This document shows, one piece after another, positions 54,063 to 62,321 of a DNA stretch of 64,000 nucleotides. Under the pieces are notes generated by a model. That model was not told where the DNA came from, made no database searches, and saw nothing but the letters and a program-made list of their open reading frames with translations. Source of the stretch: Candidatus Epulonipiscium viviparus. GTDB taxonomy: Bacteria; Bacillota; Clostridia; Lachnospirales; Cellulosilyticaceae. The stretch spans positions 2,137,513 through 2,201,512 of the forward strand of contig NZ_CP117982.1 in assembly GCF_030708075.1 (NCBI RefSeq), in the 5' to 3' direction. Positions within the stretch are counted from its first letter, which is position 1; the number at the start of each line of letters is the position of its first letter. A program made the position numbers and the translations under genes.

Positions 54063-54904
54063 ACTGTCACCTCATCTTGTGTAACAATCATTTCCGCAAC
54101 ATTAATACTTGTCGCATCATCAACTTCGGCGATGTTTAGCTCTGCTAACGCGGCATCGAGCTGATCCTTAACCAATCGCGTATGATGCCACTCATTATTG
54201 GCTTCCATAAACGAAATTCCCTTGCCTTTTATTGTGTTGGCATAGACCAATAGCGGCTTGTTTGCAGGCTTGAGGCTAAAAGCTTCTCGCAGTTGATCAC
54301 AATTATTTCCGTCTATAGAAGTAACGCTCCAACCACAGGCTGCCCACATGGCTGGCAAATCACAAGATAGTACTTCTGCAGTAGGTCCATCTAGCTGGAA
54401 TTTATTGGCATCTACGATAGCTATCAAATTGGTAAGCTTTGCAGACCCCGCAAACATTGCAGCTTCCCACACCGAGCCTTCGTTACATTCGCCATCGCCC
54501 AACAGTACATATACTCGGTCATCAGCACCGGTAATTCTCGCCGCCAACGCCTTGCCAATACCAAAGGAGAGCCCCATTCCAAGGCTGCCGGTAGAACATT
54601 CTATGCCGATATCCAAATTTTTAGAAGGATGCGTAGATAAGATTCCGCCATCTTTGCCAAATGAAAACAGTTGCTCTTTGGTTATCAATCCTGCTTCATA
54701 TAAAACTGTGTAATACCCAATGCCCCCGTGGCCCTTGCTCAATATAAAACAGTCGTTGGGGCGCTTAATATCAAAATAAATTACCTTTAAAATTTCGATA
54801 ATAGAAAGCCCGGCACCAATGTGGGCACCAGAGTTTCCCTTGCTGTATGCCATTTCTAACAAATTTCGTCTCATATCATTGCAAACTTTGATATCTGACT
54901 CCAT
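54059..54904 (-). CDS. Transketolase, N-terminal half (diphosphate-binding domain)
   Basis: This 281-residue subunit carries the thiamine-diphosphate/magnesium motif GDGECNEGSVWEAAMFA…NKFQLDG and the early His residues in LSKGHGGIGYY. With the next gene it forms one complete transketolase that moves a two-carbon ketol unit to an aldehyde acceptor. The LuxC-like aldehyde could be that acceptor (inference). It lies 12 bases after the SDR gene. Confidence 0.93.
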   Translation of the reverse strand: MESDIKVCNDMRRNLLEMAYSKGNSGAHIGAGLSIIEILKVIYFDIKRPNDCFILSKGHGGIGYYTVLYEAGLITKEQLFSFGKDGGILSTHPSKNLDIGIECSTGSLGMGLSFGIGKALAARITGADDRVYVLLGDGECNEGSVWEAAMFAGSAKLTNLIAIVDANKFQLDGPTAEVLSCDLPAMWAACGWSVTSIDGNNCDQLREAFSLKPANKPLLVYANTIKGKGISFMEANNEWHHTRLVKDQLDAALAELNIAEVDDATSINVAEMIVTQDEVTV

Positions 54905-54916
54905 TGCAACCTCCTT

Positions 54917-55666
54917 CTAATTTCTAATTAGTCCACCATCCACAACAATAACTTGTCCCGAAATAAAGTTAGATTTCTCCGATGCCAAAAAAACCGCCGC
55001 ATTAGCAACATCGGCAGGAGTACCCATCCGTCTCATATCGGTTTGATTCACTTGCTCTTCGACAAACTGATCGTCTTGGAGCTTAATCATGTCAGTTTGA
55101 ATAACTCCAGGCGCAATGCAGTTAACACGAATGTTGTTTCCGGCCAGCTCCTTCGAGAGTGCTTCCGTCATTGAGATCATGGCAGCCTTTGAGGAGCAAT
55201 AAATACTACGACCGAATCGTACGTCTTTGCCGGCAATAGAAGCGATATTGATTATGCTACCACCACCGTTTTTCATCATAAGACGAGAGATATTTTGCAT
55301 CAGTATAAATGGTGCGAACAAATTAACCTGAAATATTTGCTCGAGCTCTGCCATTGTAGATCGATGAAATAACGAATTATGAACTATGCCGGCATTGTTA
55401 ACGAGCGCATCAATAGGCATCTTCTTTTTCATAAACTCACGCATAGCGTTCTTTACTGCATCTGCGTCAGATAAATCAAAATATATTGGCTCGATTGCAA
55501 CTTTGTAGGTATCAGCTAATTTGCCTAGATGCTCTGTAAACTCTGCAGTTTCTTGTCGGGCGTGAGCAACTACTGCAGCGCCATTGCTTGCGTATGCTTC
55601 TAATATTGCGGCACCAATTCCGCGGTTACTTCCTGTAATTAATGCGGTTTTTCCTTCTAATAACAT
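54917..55666 (-). CDS. Short-chain dehydrogenase/reductase (FabG-like)
   Basis: This 249-residue SDR has the NAD(P) motif TGSNRGIG (11-18), NNAG (90-93) and catalytic Ser143, Tyr156, Lys160 (YCSSK). It resembles 3-oxoacyl-ACP reductases. In this operon it would reduce a keto group formed by the transketolase or carried on the ACP (inference). AAAGGATG precedes the ATG, 18 bases after the acetyltransferase-like gene. Confidence 0.92.
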   Translation of the reverse strand: MLLEGKTALITGSNRGIGAAILEAYASNGAAVVAHARQETAEFTEHLGKLADTYKVAIEPIYFDLSDADAVKNAMREFMKKKMPIDALVNNAGIVHNSLFHRSTMAELEQIFQVNLFAPFILMQNISRLMMKNGGGSIINIASIAGKDVRFGRSIYCSSKAAMISMTEALSKELAGNNIRVNCIAPGVIQTDMIKLQDDQFVEEQVNQTDMRRMGTPADVANAAVFLASEKSNFISGQVIVVDGGLIRN

Positions 55667-55684
55667 AGCTCATCCTTTCTAATT

Positions 55685-56722
55685 CTAAACAATACTGGGT
55701 CTGTCTTGATCTGAGTCGGCCTTAAAAAATAAAGTTTCGTCGGGTTTATAATGAACCCATATATCGATGTTGCGCTTCAAAAATGGTTCAAAATAATTTG
55801 GAATTATATTTGCATCGTTGGCGAGGCGCTCTACAAATCCTGCCGCCAAAATATATTCCGCAGTAAATCCGTGTTCATAAAAATCAATATATTCATAATT
55901 GCCTGCTATAAGCAATTGGGCCAAATTTGCACCCACCATAGCAAAAAGTTTTTGGTCTCCCAGAAAATCTACAATTCTGAGGATGGCTCTATCTTCAACC
56001 TGAATTGCTCTGATTATAACAACGGCATTTGCAGCGTCGGTAGGCATAGCGCCCGTAGGCTTAATTGCAAAGACCTGATATTTATATATGGGATGATTGT
56101 AGTATCGATATTCTATATACGCCGCATCTTTGCGAGGGATCTGCGGATGTTTTGCGATATCAAACGCGGCCACAAAATCTGATGCCGAATGCAGTGGCAC
56201 AAGCGTTGCCCCAGTAGAAATTGTAGTCGATGCCAAATTTTCTATGCTAGCAATTTTGAAATCTACCATTTCTGGGTTCAGCATATAAAAGTGACGCATC
56301 TTGGCACATTGATCCTTAAACAAACGTTCTCTGATGGGAACTGTAGTGTTGATATTTAACCCGCTGCCCAAATGATTTTCGGCACCAGTTAGCGATAGAA
56401 TGCGTTTGCCTAGCTCGATACCTAAAAACGGCATGTTTTCGCGTTCATCCTTGACCTTCCAAAGGCTGCCCCATAGATCAGGAGAAGCGCCTCCTTTGGC
56501 ACAATTTAAAAAGCAGAGAATGCCTTCTAGAGAATTGGTAGATTTTTTGATAGCAAGAACCGCGTTAATTTTGTTCCCTTCTCTGAATTCATATTCAAAC
56601 AAAATCTCGTTGCTACCTAAGATATGACCCTTTTTCCAATAATTGTCAATAAATTGCATAATGGCAGCTTGATCATCTGCAGTTGCTAATCGAATATCAT
56701 AAACTTCATCATATTTATTCAT
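55685..56722 (-). CDS. GNAT-like protein, first gene of the LuxCE/transketolase operon
   Basis: This 345-residue protein opens with a GNAT-type fold (YDIRLATADDQAAIMQFIDNY). It keeps the LGIELGKRIL helix at the usual cofactor site, and a second half (about 170-345) looks like a further acyltransferase-like unit. Proteins of this size with an N-terminal GNAT start are seen in surface-glycan loci, where they acylate aminosugars; no sugar enzymes are present here. AAAGGAGG precedes the ATG. The exact family is not recognised. Confidence 0.65.
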   Translation of the reverse strand: MNKYDEVYDIRLATADDQAAIMQFIDNYWKKGHILGSNEILFEYEFREGNKINAVLAIKKSTNSLEGILCFLNCAKGGASPDLWGSLWKVKDERENMPFLGIELGKRILSLTGAENHLGSGLNINTTVPIRERLFKDQCAKMRHFYMLNPEMVDFKIASIENLASTTISTGATLVPLHSASDFVAAFDIAKHPQIPRKDAAYIEYRYYNHPIYKYQVFAIKPTGAMPTDAANAVVIIRAIQVEDRAILRIVDFLGDQKLFAMVGANLAQLLIAGNYEYIDFYEHGFTAEYILAAGFVERLANDANIIPNYFEPFLKRNIDIWVHYKPDETLFFKADSDQDRPSIV

Positions 56723-56784
56723 CGGAACCTCCTTTCAAGAATGGTGATCTTAGTATTACCCTTTTTCTCAATATTTATAAGCAT

Positions 56785-56819
56785 AAAAAAGCTACACTGA
56801 AACTTACATAGTGTAGCTT
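56785..56819 (-). terminator. Terminator of the Lon-like protease gene
   Basis: On the minus strand AAGCTACACT and AGTGTAGCTT form a 10-bp stem with an 11-base loop, followed by a T-run. Confidence 0.9.
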
Positions 56820-56826
56820 AATTTAT

Positions 56827-59061
56827 CTATTTCATGTTCATTGCCATCAAATTTTTTATAACAGCATATTCTACTTGAGTAGAGGATAATCCGGTTAGCA
56901 GTTCGATGCCCTCCTCATAATGTTTAATTGTATAAATATGAAAGCGACTGTCTTTGATACTGTTTAAAATTTCGTCTGACAAAACCAAATCTACCGTATT
57001 TTGATGAGGAATAATAACGCCCTGATCACCAGTTAGCCCCTTGCTTTGGCAGGCTCTAAAGAATCCCTCGATTTTTTCGTTGAGCCCCCCCACGGGTTGG
57101 ATGCAGCCATATTGATTGATAGACCCAGTTACTGCCAAGTTTTGCTTAATAGGAATATCCGCAATGCTGGAGATAATAGCATAAAGCTCCGCACTAGAGG
57201 CACTGTCGCCGTCGAGCCCACCATAGCTTTGTTCCATGCATATCTTGCAGCTCAAATTAAGATCAATATGTTTGGCGAATCGATTTCCGATAAAGCCTTC
57301 TATAATTTCGACGCCCTTGGTGTGAATTTCGCCGCTTAGCTTCGCAACTTTTTCGATGTTAATAATACCTTTTTTGCCTCTATATGAAGTTGCAGTAATC
57401 TTTGCAGGTTGCCCCAGCGAGTATTCACCTAAATCGTATACGCAAAGACCGTTAATTTCTCCAACTTTAGCGCCACTTACATCAATCAATGTTCTCTCCA
57501 GTAAATAATCCTCGGCGGCATTTTTGTGAACTTTATTTAACAATGTTTTGTGAAAATTATCCACCGCATCGATATCAGCGGCAGTAATTTCGTCTGCTGC
57601 TATAGAATTGGCTTCCTCAATAAACTTCATTATTGGTCTAAAGTCTAAGTTGATTTTGTCGGAGCGTTCCTGAGTTTTTCTAATTGCACGCAACAGTGCG
57701 GCGGTTGTAACCGGTTTGAGATTTTTTGCCTTTGTAAATTGTTGAACTTCGTATCCAATCACTTCTACCATATTTTTTGTGTAAGCAACGCAATCAGCAA
57801 AGTCAATTCTCAACTTAAATAGTTCATCAAACATAGCACTATATTCTTTGAGTGCTTCGTGGTGATAATGTGAACCAACCATAATAATGCGAACGTTGGC
57901 AGTAATTTTTGCGGGCTCCAGCATTTTGGGTTTATTGATCGTGTCGCTTTTAATATCTTTCATAGCAATAAAGCCGGTCTTGAGTGTTTTGGCGATGGCA
58001 TCCCAGCCGTCTATGCGTTCAACAATATCGGCAGCCTTTACAATCAAAAAGCCGCCGCGTGCCTTATGAAGCTCTCCTGCTATAATATTAGATACTTCTG
58101 GAGTATCGTTAATGACGATGTTTCCTAGCAAAGAGCTATAATCACATTCGGTGGCTAATATTACTGGAGCGCCTTTTGTTGCGCCGTTATCAACAATTAC
58201 GTTTACTTCGTATCGCTTTAAAAATTCATCTATATCGAGACCACCTAGCATAGGCAATAATGCGCTTAAGGCTGATTCACCTTCTGGATTATCGGCTGGC
58301 GGAGCAAATGTCTCGGCGTTTTCTAGGATGTCATCAGAAATGTTTTGAAAATATTGTAGCAATTCTGGGTAGGCACTATACTTTGTTTTAAGTTTGTGTA
58401 AAGGGGCACTGATTTGTTTCAGGAGTTCCTCTTCGAAAATGTTTGTTAATGCAGTATCCAACTGGTCATCTAAGTCATGAATCTTAGTAATGGTAATTTG
58501 TGCCAATTGCTTTACAAGCGCTGCGTTCGCCTCAGAATATTTTATCTTATGCCCAGATGCAACAAAAGACCAGCCGCCATCCACATCCTTAATCTTAAAC
58601 CCCAATTTTAAGACTTCGGTTTTTAAGGCAGCAAATAATTCGTCCTTTGCAATATCATTGGCATTAACCAGATCTTGCTCCTGAGATAAAGTATTCGAAA
58701 ATTTGAGTTCGTTTTTCAAAAATGCGGTAAACTCCTTTAGGTCATTGCTAAGACGCGCACCGACTCCGGCTGAGATATATACAGCATTAGGTTTGTTTGG
58801 CTCATCAAAATTAAATACGTAACATAAATCATCTGGGGTCTCTAGTGAAGTGGCCTTGTCTTCAATCATTTGTCTGATTTTGTCTAAAAAATGGTCTTCG
58901 CTTGCGATAAAAATACTATAATCGTTTAAATTTAAAGCAAAATTTAGCGCAGAAACATCTTGTTGTATAAAGTAATGATTTTCAGAAATTTGTTCTGTAG
59001 TATCGAAAACAAAATCTGAAGGTTGAAATAAATCTTTCACTTGTAGCCATGTAAGTTCCAT
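56827..59061 (-). CDS. Lon-family protease with degenerate ATPase domain
   Basis: This 744-residue protein ends in a Lon (S16) protease domain with catalytic Ser620 (DGDSASS) and Lys663 (GGLNEK). The N-terminal part aligns in outline with the AAA_32 Lon-like proteins common in Clostridia. Where a Walker A loop is expected after the opening strand, it reads YSIFIASEDHFLDKI, without GxxxxGK(S/T), so ATP binding is doubtful. A coiled-coil insertion (about 195-265) is present. ATG 59061 is chosen because AGAGGGG lies 8 bases upstream. It may degrade unfolded substrates without ATP, as described for LonC-type proteases. Confidence 0.82.
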   Translation of the reverse strand: MELTWLQVKDLFQPSDFVFDTTEQISENHYFIQQDVSALNFALNLNDYSIFIASEDHFLDKIRQMIEDKATSLETPDDLCYVFNFDEPNKPNAVYISAGVGARLSNDLKEFTAFLKNELKFSNTLSQEQDLVNANDIAKDELFAALKTEVLKLGFKIKDVDGGWSFVASGHKIKYSEANAALVKQLAQITITKIHDLDDQLDTALTNIFEEELLKQISAPLHKLKTKYSAYPELLQYFQNISDDILENAETFAPPADNPEGESALSALLPMLGGLDIDEFLKRYEVNVIVDNGATKGAPVILATECDYSSLLGNIVINDTPEVSNIIAGELHKARGGFLIVKAADIVERIDGWDAIAKTLKTGFIAMKDIKSDTINKPKMLEPAKITANVRIIMVGSHYHHEALKEYSAMFDELFKLRIDFADCVAYTKNMVEVIGYEVQQFTKAKNLKPVTTAALLRAIRKTQERSDKINLDFRPIMKFIEEANSIAADEITAADIDAVDNFHKTLLNKVHKNAAEDYLLERTLIDVSGAKVGEINGLCVYDLGEYSLGQPAKITATSYRGKKGIINIEKVAKLSGEIHTKGVEIIEGFIGNRFAKHIDLNLSCKICMEQSYGGLDGDSASSAELYAIISSIADIPIKQNLAVTGSINQYGCIQPVGGLNEKIEGFFRACQSKGLTGDQGVIIPHQNTVDLVLSDEILNSIKDSRFHIYTIKHYEEGIELLTGLSSTQVEYAVIKNLMAMNMK

Positions 59062-59151
59062 AATTTTCACCCCTCTTTAGATTATATAATATGACAGAGG
59101 GTTGTATATATCTACAAGTTTTGCTGAGGTTGACAAATAATTTTTTGAAGC

Positions 59152-59739
59152 TTATTGTCCGGTTCGAATATTGTTCACTGTAATTGCTTTGATTTCCAGG
59201 TCATCAAACGTTGCAGTGGTGCCCTTTCCAACGGGAGATTGACACGCCAGACCTGCGTAGATGGTTTTGTTAAAGGGGATGTTAAAAAGCCTAACCATGT
59301 TGTAAACCTCTCCATCTAATGAATAATGAAATGAGATATTATTTTTTACTCGCACGGCCTTGAGATACACATATTTTTGACGGATGTTACAGCCGTTGGC
59401 ATCATCAGAAAAGTTTTCGGTAACTACACTCACAACGGCAATAGTGGCAAAATCAGTTTGTTCAAAACACACCTTTGCCCATAAATTTTCATCGCTCATT
59501 AGCATCAAAACTCCAGAATCGTAGGTGTAGGTAAAATCCACTTCGACTTTTACAGTTATTACAAAATCTCCAGTAATTTCTTGGAACAAAAAAGGTGCGT
59601 TGCCTCTTCGAATAACAGAATCTGTATTGGTATCGTATCCAACAAAGAAGTCTGTCTCTGCAGCGGCGGTAAGAGTAATTTTTCCAGATTTATGCACTTT
59701 TTGTGATCCGTTTGCAGAATTTAAGAATTTCATTTTCAT
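59152..59739 (-). CDS. DUF1349-like concanavalin-type beta-sandwich protein
   Basis: This 195-residue all-beta protein matches the DUF1349 pattern: an early DFFVGYDTNTDS, GDFVITVKVEVDF, YDSGVLMLMSDENLWAKVCFE, a SLDGEVYNMVRLF strand and a late YAGLACQSP. Members are lectin- or glucanase-like folds of unknown role. AAGGAG lies 9 bases before ATG 59739. A second DUF1349-like gene is 550 bases away on the other strand. Confidence 0.75.
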   Translation of the reverse strand: MKMKFLNSANGSQKVHKSGKITLTAAAETDFFVGYDTNTDSVIRRGNAPFLFQEITGDFVITVKVEVDFTYTYDSGVLMLMSDENLWAKVCFEQTDFATIAVVSVVTENFSDDANGCNIRQKYVYLKAVRVKNNISFHYSLDGEVYNMVRLFNIPFNKTIYAGLACQSPVGKGTTATFDDLEIKAITVNNIRTGQ

Positions 59740-59824
59740 TAAAATCATCTCCTTTACAGATGGTGTAATAAGAATAGTTTCTCCAAAAAAGTATTTTTTA
59801 GTAAATCGAGGTTATAATATTACT

Positions 59825-60271
59825 ATGATAAAAGAAGTGAAAAATAAAAAACAATTTTTGGAGCTATTGCTTTTGGCAGATGAGCAAGAAAGTATGATTG
59901 ACAGATATTTAGAAAACGGGACTATGTATGCGCTATATGATGAAAAAGTTTTGCGAACTATTTGCGTAGTTGCAGTAGTTAAGGGCAAAACGGCTACTCT
60001 CGAAATAAAAAATATTGCAACAGTACCGGAGTTTCAGCGTTGCGGTTACGGTTATGCTATGATAGAATATCTCGCGAACGCATATGCAGATGACTTTGCG
60101 GAGATTATAGTGGGAACTGGTGAGAGTCGATTGACTATTCCATTTTATGAAAAGTGCGGCTTTACTAGATCACATGTAGCGAAAAATTTTTTTGTAGATA
60201 ATTATGATCATCCGATTTATGAAAATGGAATACAACTGGTGGATATGATATATCTAAAAAGAACATTATAA
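59825..60271 (+). CDS. GNAT family N-acetyltransferase
   Basis: This 148-residue GNAT has the acetyl-CoA loop VPEFQRCGYGYAMIEYL (about 63-79) and the C-terminal FYEKCGFTRS. The substrate is unknown. The start at 59825 is the only one consistent with family length; an open frame upstream to 59600 lies antisense to the neighbouring DUF1349 gene. TATAAT at 59813 is only 7 bases before the ATG, so the mRNA may be nearly leaderless. The next gene follows after 17 bases. Confidence 0.85.
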   Translation: MIKEVKNKKQFLELLLLADEQESMIDRYLENGTMYALYDEKVLRTICVVAVVKGKTATLEIKNIATVPEFQRCGYGYAMIEYLANAYADDFAEIIVGTGESRLTIPFYEKCGFTRSHVAKNFFVDNYDHPIYENGIQLVDMIYLKRTL

Positions 60272-60288
60272 ATAGGAAGGAATTTTGT

Positions 60289-60879
60289 ATGAAACATTTT
60301 GAATGGACCAATGCCCCAAAAGATTTTGTTATATCAGAAGATAGAGTGGAAATCGTGACGCAACCGCATACGGATCTATGGCAGAGAACTTTTTATCACT
60401 TTAGAAATGATACGGCACCAATTCTGCAAATGTCGACAGATAAGCAATATTTTTCGTTTGTGGTAAAGACGCAGTTTGATAGCAAGCATCGGTATGACCA
60501 GTGCGGCATTGCTATGTATTTGGATTGTGATAATTGGTTTAAGGCTTCTATAGAAAAGGAAAATGATCAGTTTGGGCATTTAGGAAGTGTTGTAACAAAC
60601 AATGGATATTCAGATTGGGCAACAACAGAAATTGCCGCTAACATTACTTCGATGTGGTACCGATTAAGTAGGCGAGAAAACGATTTTCGCATCGAATGTT
60701 CTAAAGACGGTATAAACTTTTCGCAGATGCGTATCTTTCATATGTTTAACGTCGCAGAAATAATTCGATTTGGGATATACGCAGCGAGTCCAGAAGAATC
60801 TTCGTTTAGGGCAACATTTACAAATATGGAAATTTTAGATTGTATTTGGATGCCTCATGATGGACAAAAACCAGATTAA
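60289..60879 (+). CDS. DUF1349-like beta-sandwich protein
   Basis: This 196-residue protein begins FEWTNAPKDFVI and has YDQCGIAMYLDCDNWFKASIE and SKDGINFSQMRIF followed by RFGIYAASPEE, the standard DUF1349 strand order (PF07081). It has no signal peptide. AGGAAGGAAT precedes the ATG, and it probably shares a transcript with the GNAT gene. It is a distant paralogue of 59152-59739. Confidence 0.85.
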   Translation: MKHFEWTNAPKDFVISEDRVEIVTQPHTDLWQRTFYHFRNDTAPILQMSTDKQYFSFVVKTQFDSKHRYDQCGIAMYLDCDNWFKASIEKENDQFGHLGSVVTNNGYSDWATTEIAANITSMWYRLSRRENDFRIECSKDGINFSQMRIFHMFNVAEIIRFGIYAASPEESSFRATFTNMEILDCIWMPHDGQKPD

Positions 60880-60924
60880 TGAAAAAAAAGTTTAAAAAAT
60901 ATCGAAAAAAAACTAAATAGGGCG

Positions 60925-60953
60925 TTGCATACAATTCGAAGGCATGCTATAAT
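60925..60953 (+). promoter_or_regulatory. Promoter of rplS
   Basis: TTGCAT (60925-60930), a 17-base spacer and TATAAT (60948-60953); start expected near 60960. Confidence 0.85.
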
Positions 60954-60959
60954 GGCCTA

Positions 60960-61020
60960 GTTATTTGACGAATGCTCCGCTGGAAAGTTTTTTCTATGAA
61001 CATTTATGATAAAGGAGAAA
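60960..61020 (+). promoter_or_regulatory. Possible L19 ribosomal protein leader
   Basis: The 60-base leader can fold with TTAT/ATAA and GAATG/CATTT closing a structure that contains TGCTCCGCTGG. Autoregulatory L19 leaders precede rplS in many Firmicutes; the match here is from memory and not tested. Confidence 0.3.
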
Positions 61021-61024
61021 AATT

Positions 61025-61375
61025 ATGAAAAATGCAATAATTGCTGAAATTGAAAACGCACAACTAAAGAAAGATGTGCCAGAATTTAAAGTAGGAGACT
61101 CTGTTCGTGTATATGCGAGAATTAAAGAGGGTCAAAGAGAACGTATCCAAATGTTTGAAGGCGTTGTATTGAAACGTCAAAACGGTGGAATTCACGAGAC
61201 ATTTACAGTCAGAAGGATGTCTTATGGTGTTGGGGTCGAAAAAATGTGGGCACTACATTCGCCAAACGTAGAGAGAATAGAAGTTATAAGACGAGGTAAA
61301 GTTAGACGTGCTAAACTAAACTACTTACGTGAGCGTGTGGGTAAACGTGCAAAAGTTAAAGAATTAGTAAGATAA
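61025..61375 (+). CDS. rplS: Ribosomal protein L19
   Basis: This 116-residue large-subunit protein at the 30S/50S interface is full length. [58 protein letters not shown] are standard. AAAGGAG lies 6 bases before the ATG. The usual Firmicute neighbours trmD and rimM are not upstream, so the rplS block has been separated from them here. Confidence 0.97.
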   Translation: MKNAIIAEIENAQLKKDVPEFKVGDSVRVYARIKEGQRERIQMFEGVVLKRQNGGIHETFTVRRMSYGVGVEKMWALHSPNVERIEVIRRGKVRRAKLNYLRERVGKRAKVKELVR

Positions 61376-61380
61376 ACACC

Positions 61381-61405
61381 AGGGGCTTATTAGAGTCCCT
61401 TTTTT
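61381..61405 (+). terminator. Terminator (possibly partial) after rplS
   Basis: AGGGGCT (61381-61387) pairs with AGTCCCT (61394-61400), one G-T pair, followed by TTTTT. It separates rplS from rbgA, where some read-through is likely since no clear promoter lies between. Confidence 0.75.
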
Positions 61406-61424
61406 ATTAGCAAAGGGAAATATA

Positions 61425-62291
61425 ATGAACATACAATGGTATCCTGGTCATATGACCAAAACAAAACGATTAATAGAAGAAAATATAAAATTAGTAGACG
61501 TTATAATAGAGCTACTTGATGCGAGAGCACCTAAAAGCACCAAAAATCCTGATATCGATAAGTTTGCGAAGAACAAACCCAAAATTCTGATGCTTAACAA
61601 AGCCGACCTCGCAAACCCGGCCATTACAAAAGAGTGGATAAAGTATTATGAAAACGAAAACACAAAAGTAATTCCGGTAACGTCTACCACAGGTCAAGGA
61701 ATTAAAGAAGTAACAGAAGCGGCACGAGAACTACTAAAAGAAAAAATAGAAAGAGATTTAAAGCGTGGCCGAATATATCGCCCAATTAGAGCTATGGTGG
61801 TGGGTATTCCAAATGTAGGCAAGTCGACTTTTATTAATTCGTTGGTGGGTAAGGGTGCAGCAAAAACTGGTGATAAGCCAGGGGTAACAAAAGGAAAACA
61901 ATGGATAAAAATGAAAAAAGGAGTGGAGCTTTTAGATATGCCAGGTATATTATGGCCCAAATTTGATGATCAAGAGATTGCCAAAAAACTTGCTTATTTG
62001 GGCTCTATAAATGATTCAATTCTAAATATACAGGACCTTGCTATAAATTTTATAGGATTAGCAAGAGAAAAATTTGGAGATATATTTTTTAAGAGATACG
62101 CAATTGCAAATATCGAAGACTTAAATGATCATGAAATTTTAATAGAAATTGGAAAAAAACGTGGCGTTCTCGCTCAAAAAGGAGAAGTGGACGAAACGAG
62201 AGCTGCGAAGATTATTATTGATGATTTTAGAAGCCAAAGGATAGGCAATATAAGTTTGGAAAGACCAGTGTTAGAATCTAAAATAAAGTAA
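61425..62291 (+). CDS. rbgA: Ribosome biogenesis GTPase RbgA (YlqF)
   Basis: This 288-residue circularly permuted GTPase assists late 50S assembly. The G4 motif NKAD (58-61) precedes G1 GIPNVGKS (127-134) and G3 DMPG, the hallmark permutation. The N-terminal IQWYPGHMTKTKR is family-specific. AAAGGGAAATATA precedes the ATG. The rplS-rbgA order is conserved in Firmicutes; lepB and rnhB, often beside it, are absent. Confidence 0.96.
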   Translation: MNIQWYPGHMTKTKRLIEENIKLVDVIIELLDARAPKSTKNPDIDKFAKNKPKILMLNKADLANPAITKEWIKYYENENTKVIPVTSTTGQGIKEVTEAARELLKEKIERDLKRGRIYRPIRAMVVGIPNVGKSTFINSLVGKGAAKTGDKPGVTKGKQWIKMKKGVELLDMPGILWPKFDDQEIAKKLAYLGSINDSILNIQDLAINFIGLAREKFGDIFFKRYAIANIEDLNDHEILIEIGKKRGVLAQKGEVDETRAAKIIIDDFRSQRIGNISLERPVLESKIK

Positions 62292-62321
62292 AAGCTATTT
62301 TGTTGAATGAGGGGGAACTCT

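Noticed and set aside
59600-59824. N-terminal extension of the GNAT gene
   Set aside because: The extra 75 codons are antisense to the DUF1349-like gene and exceed the family length; the domain begins at 59825.
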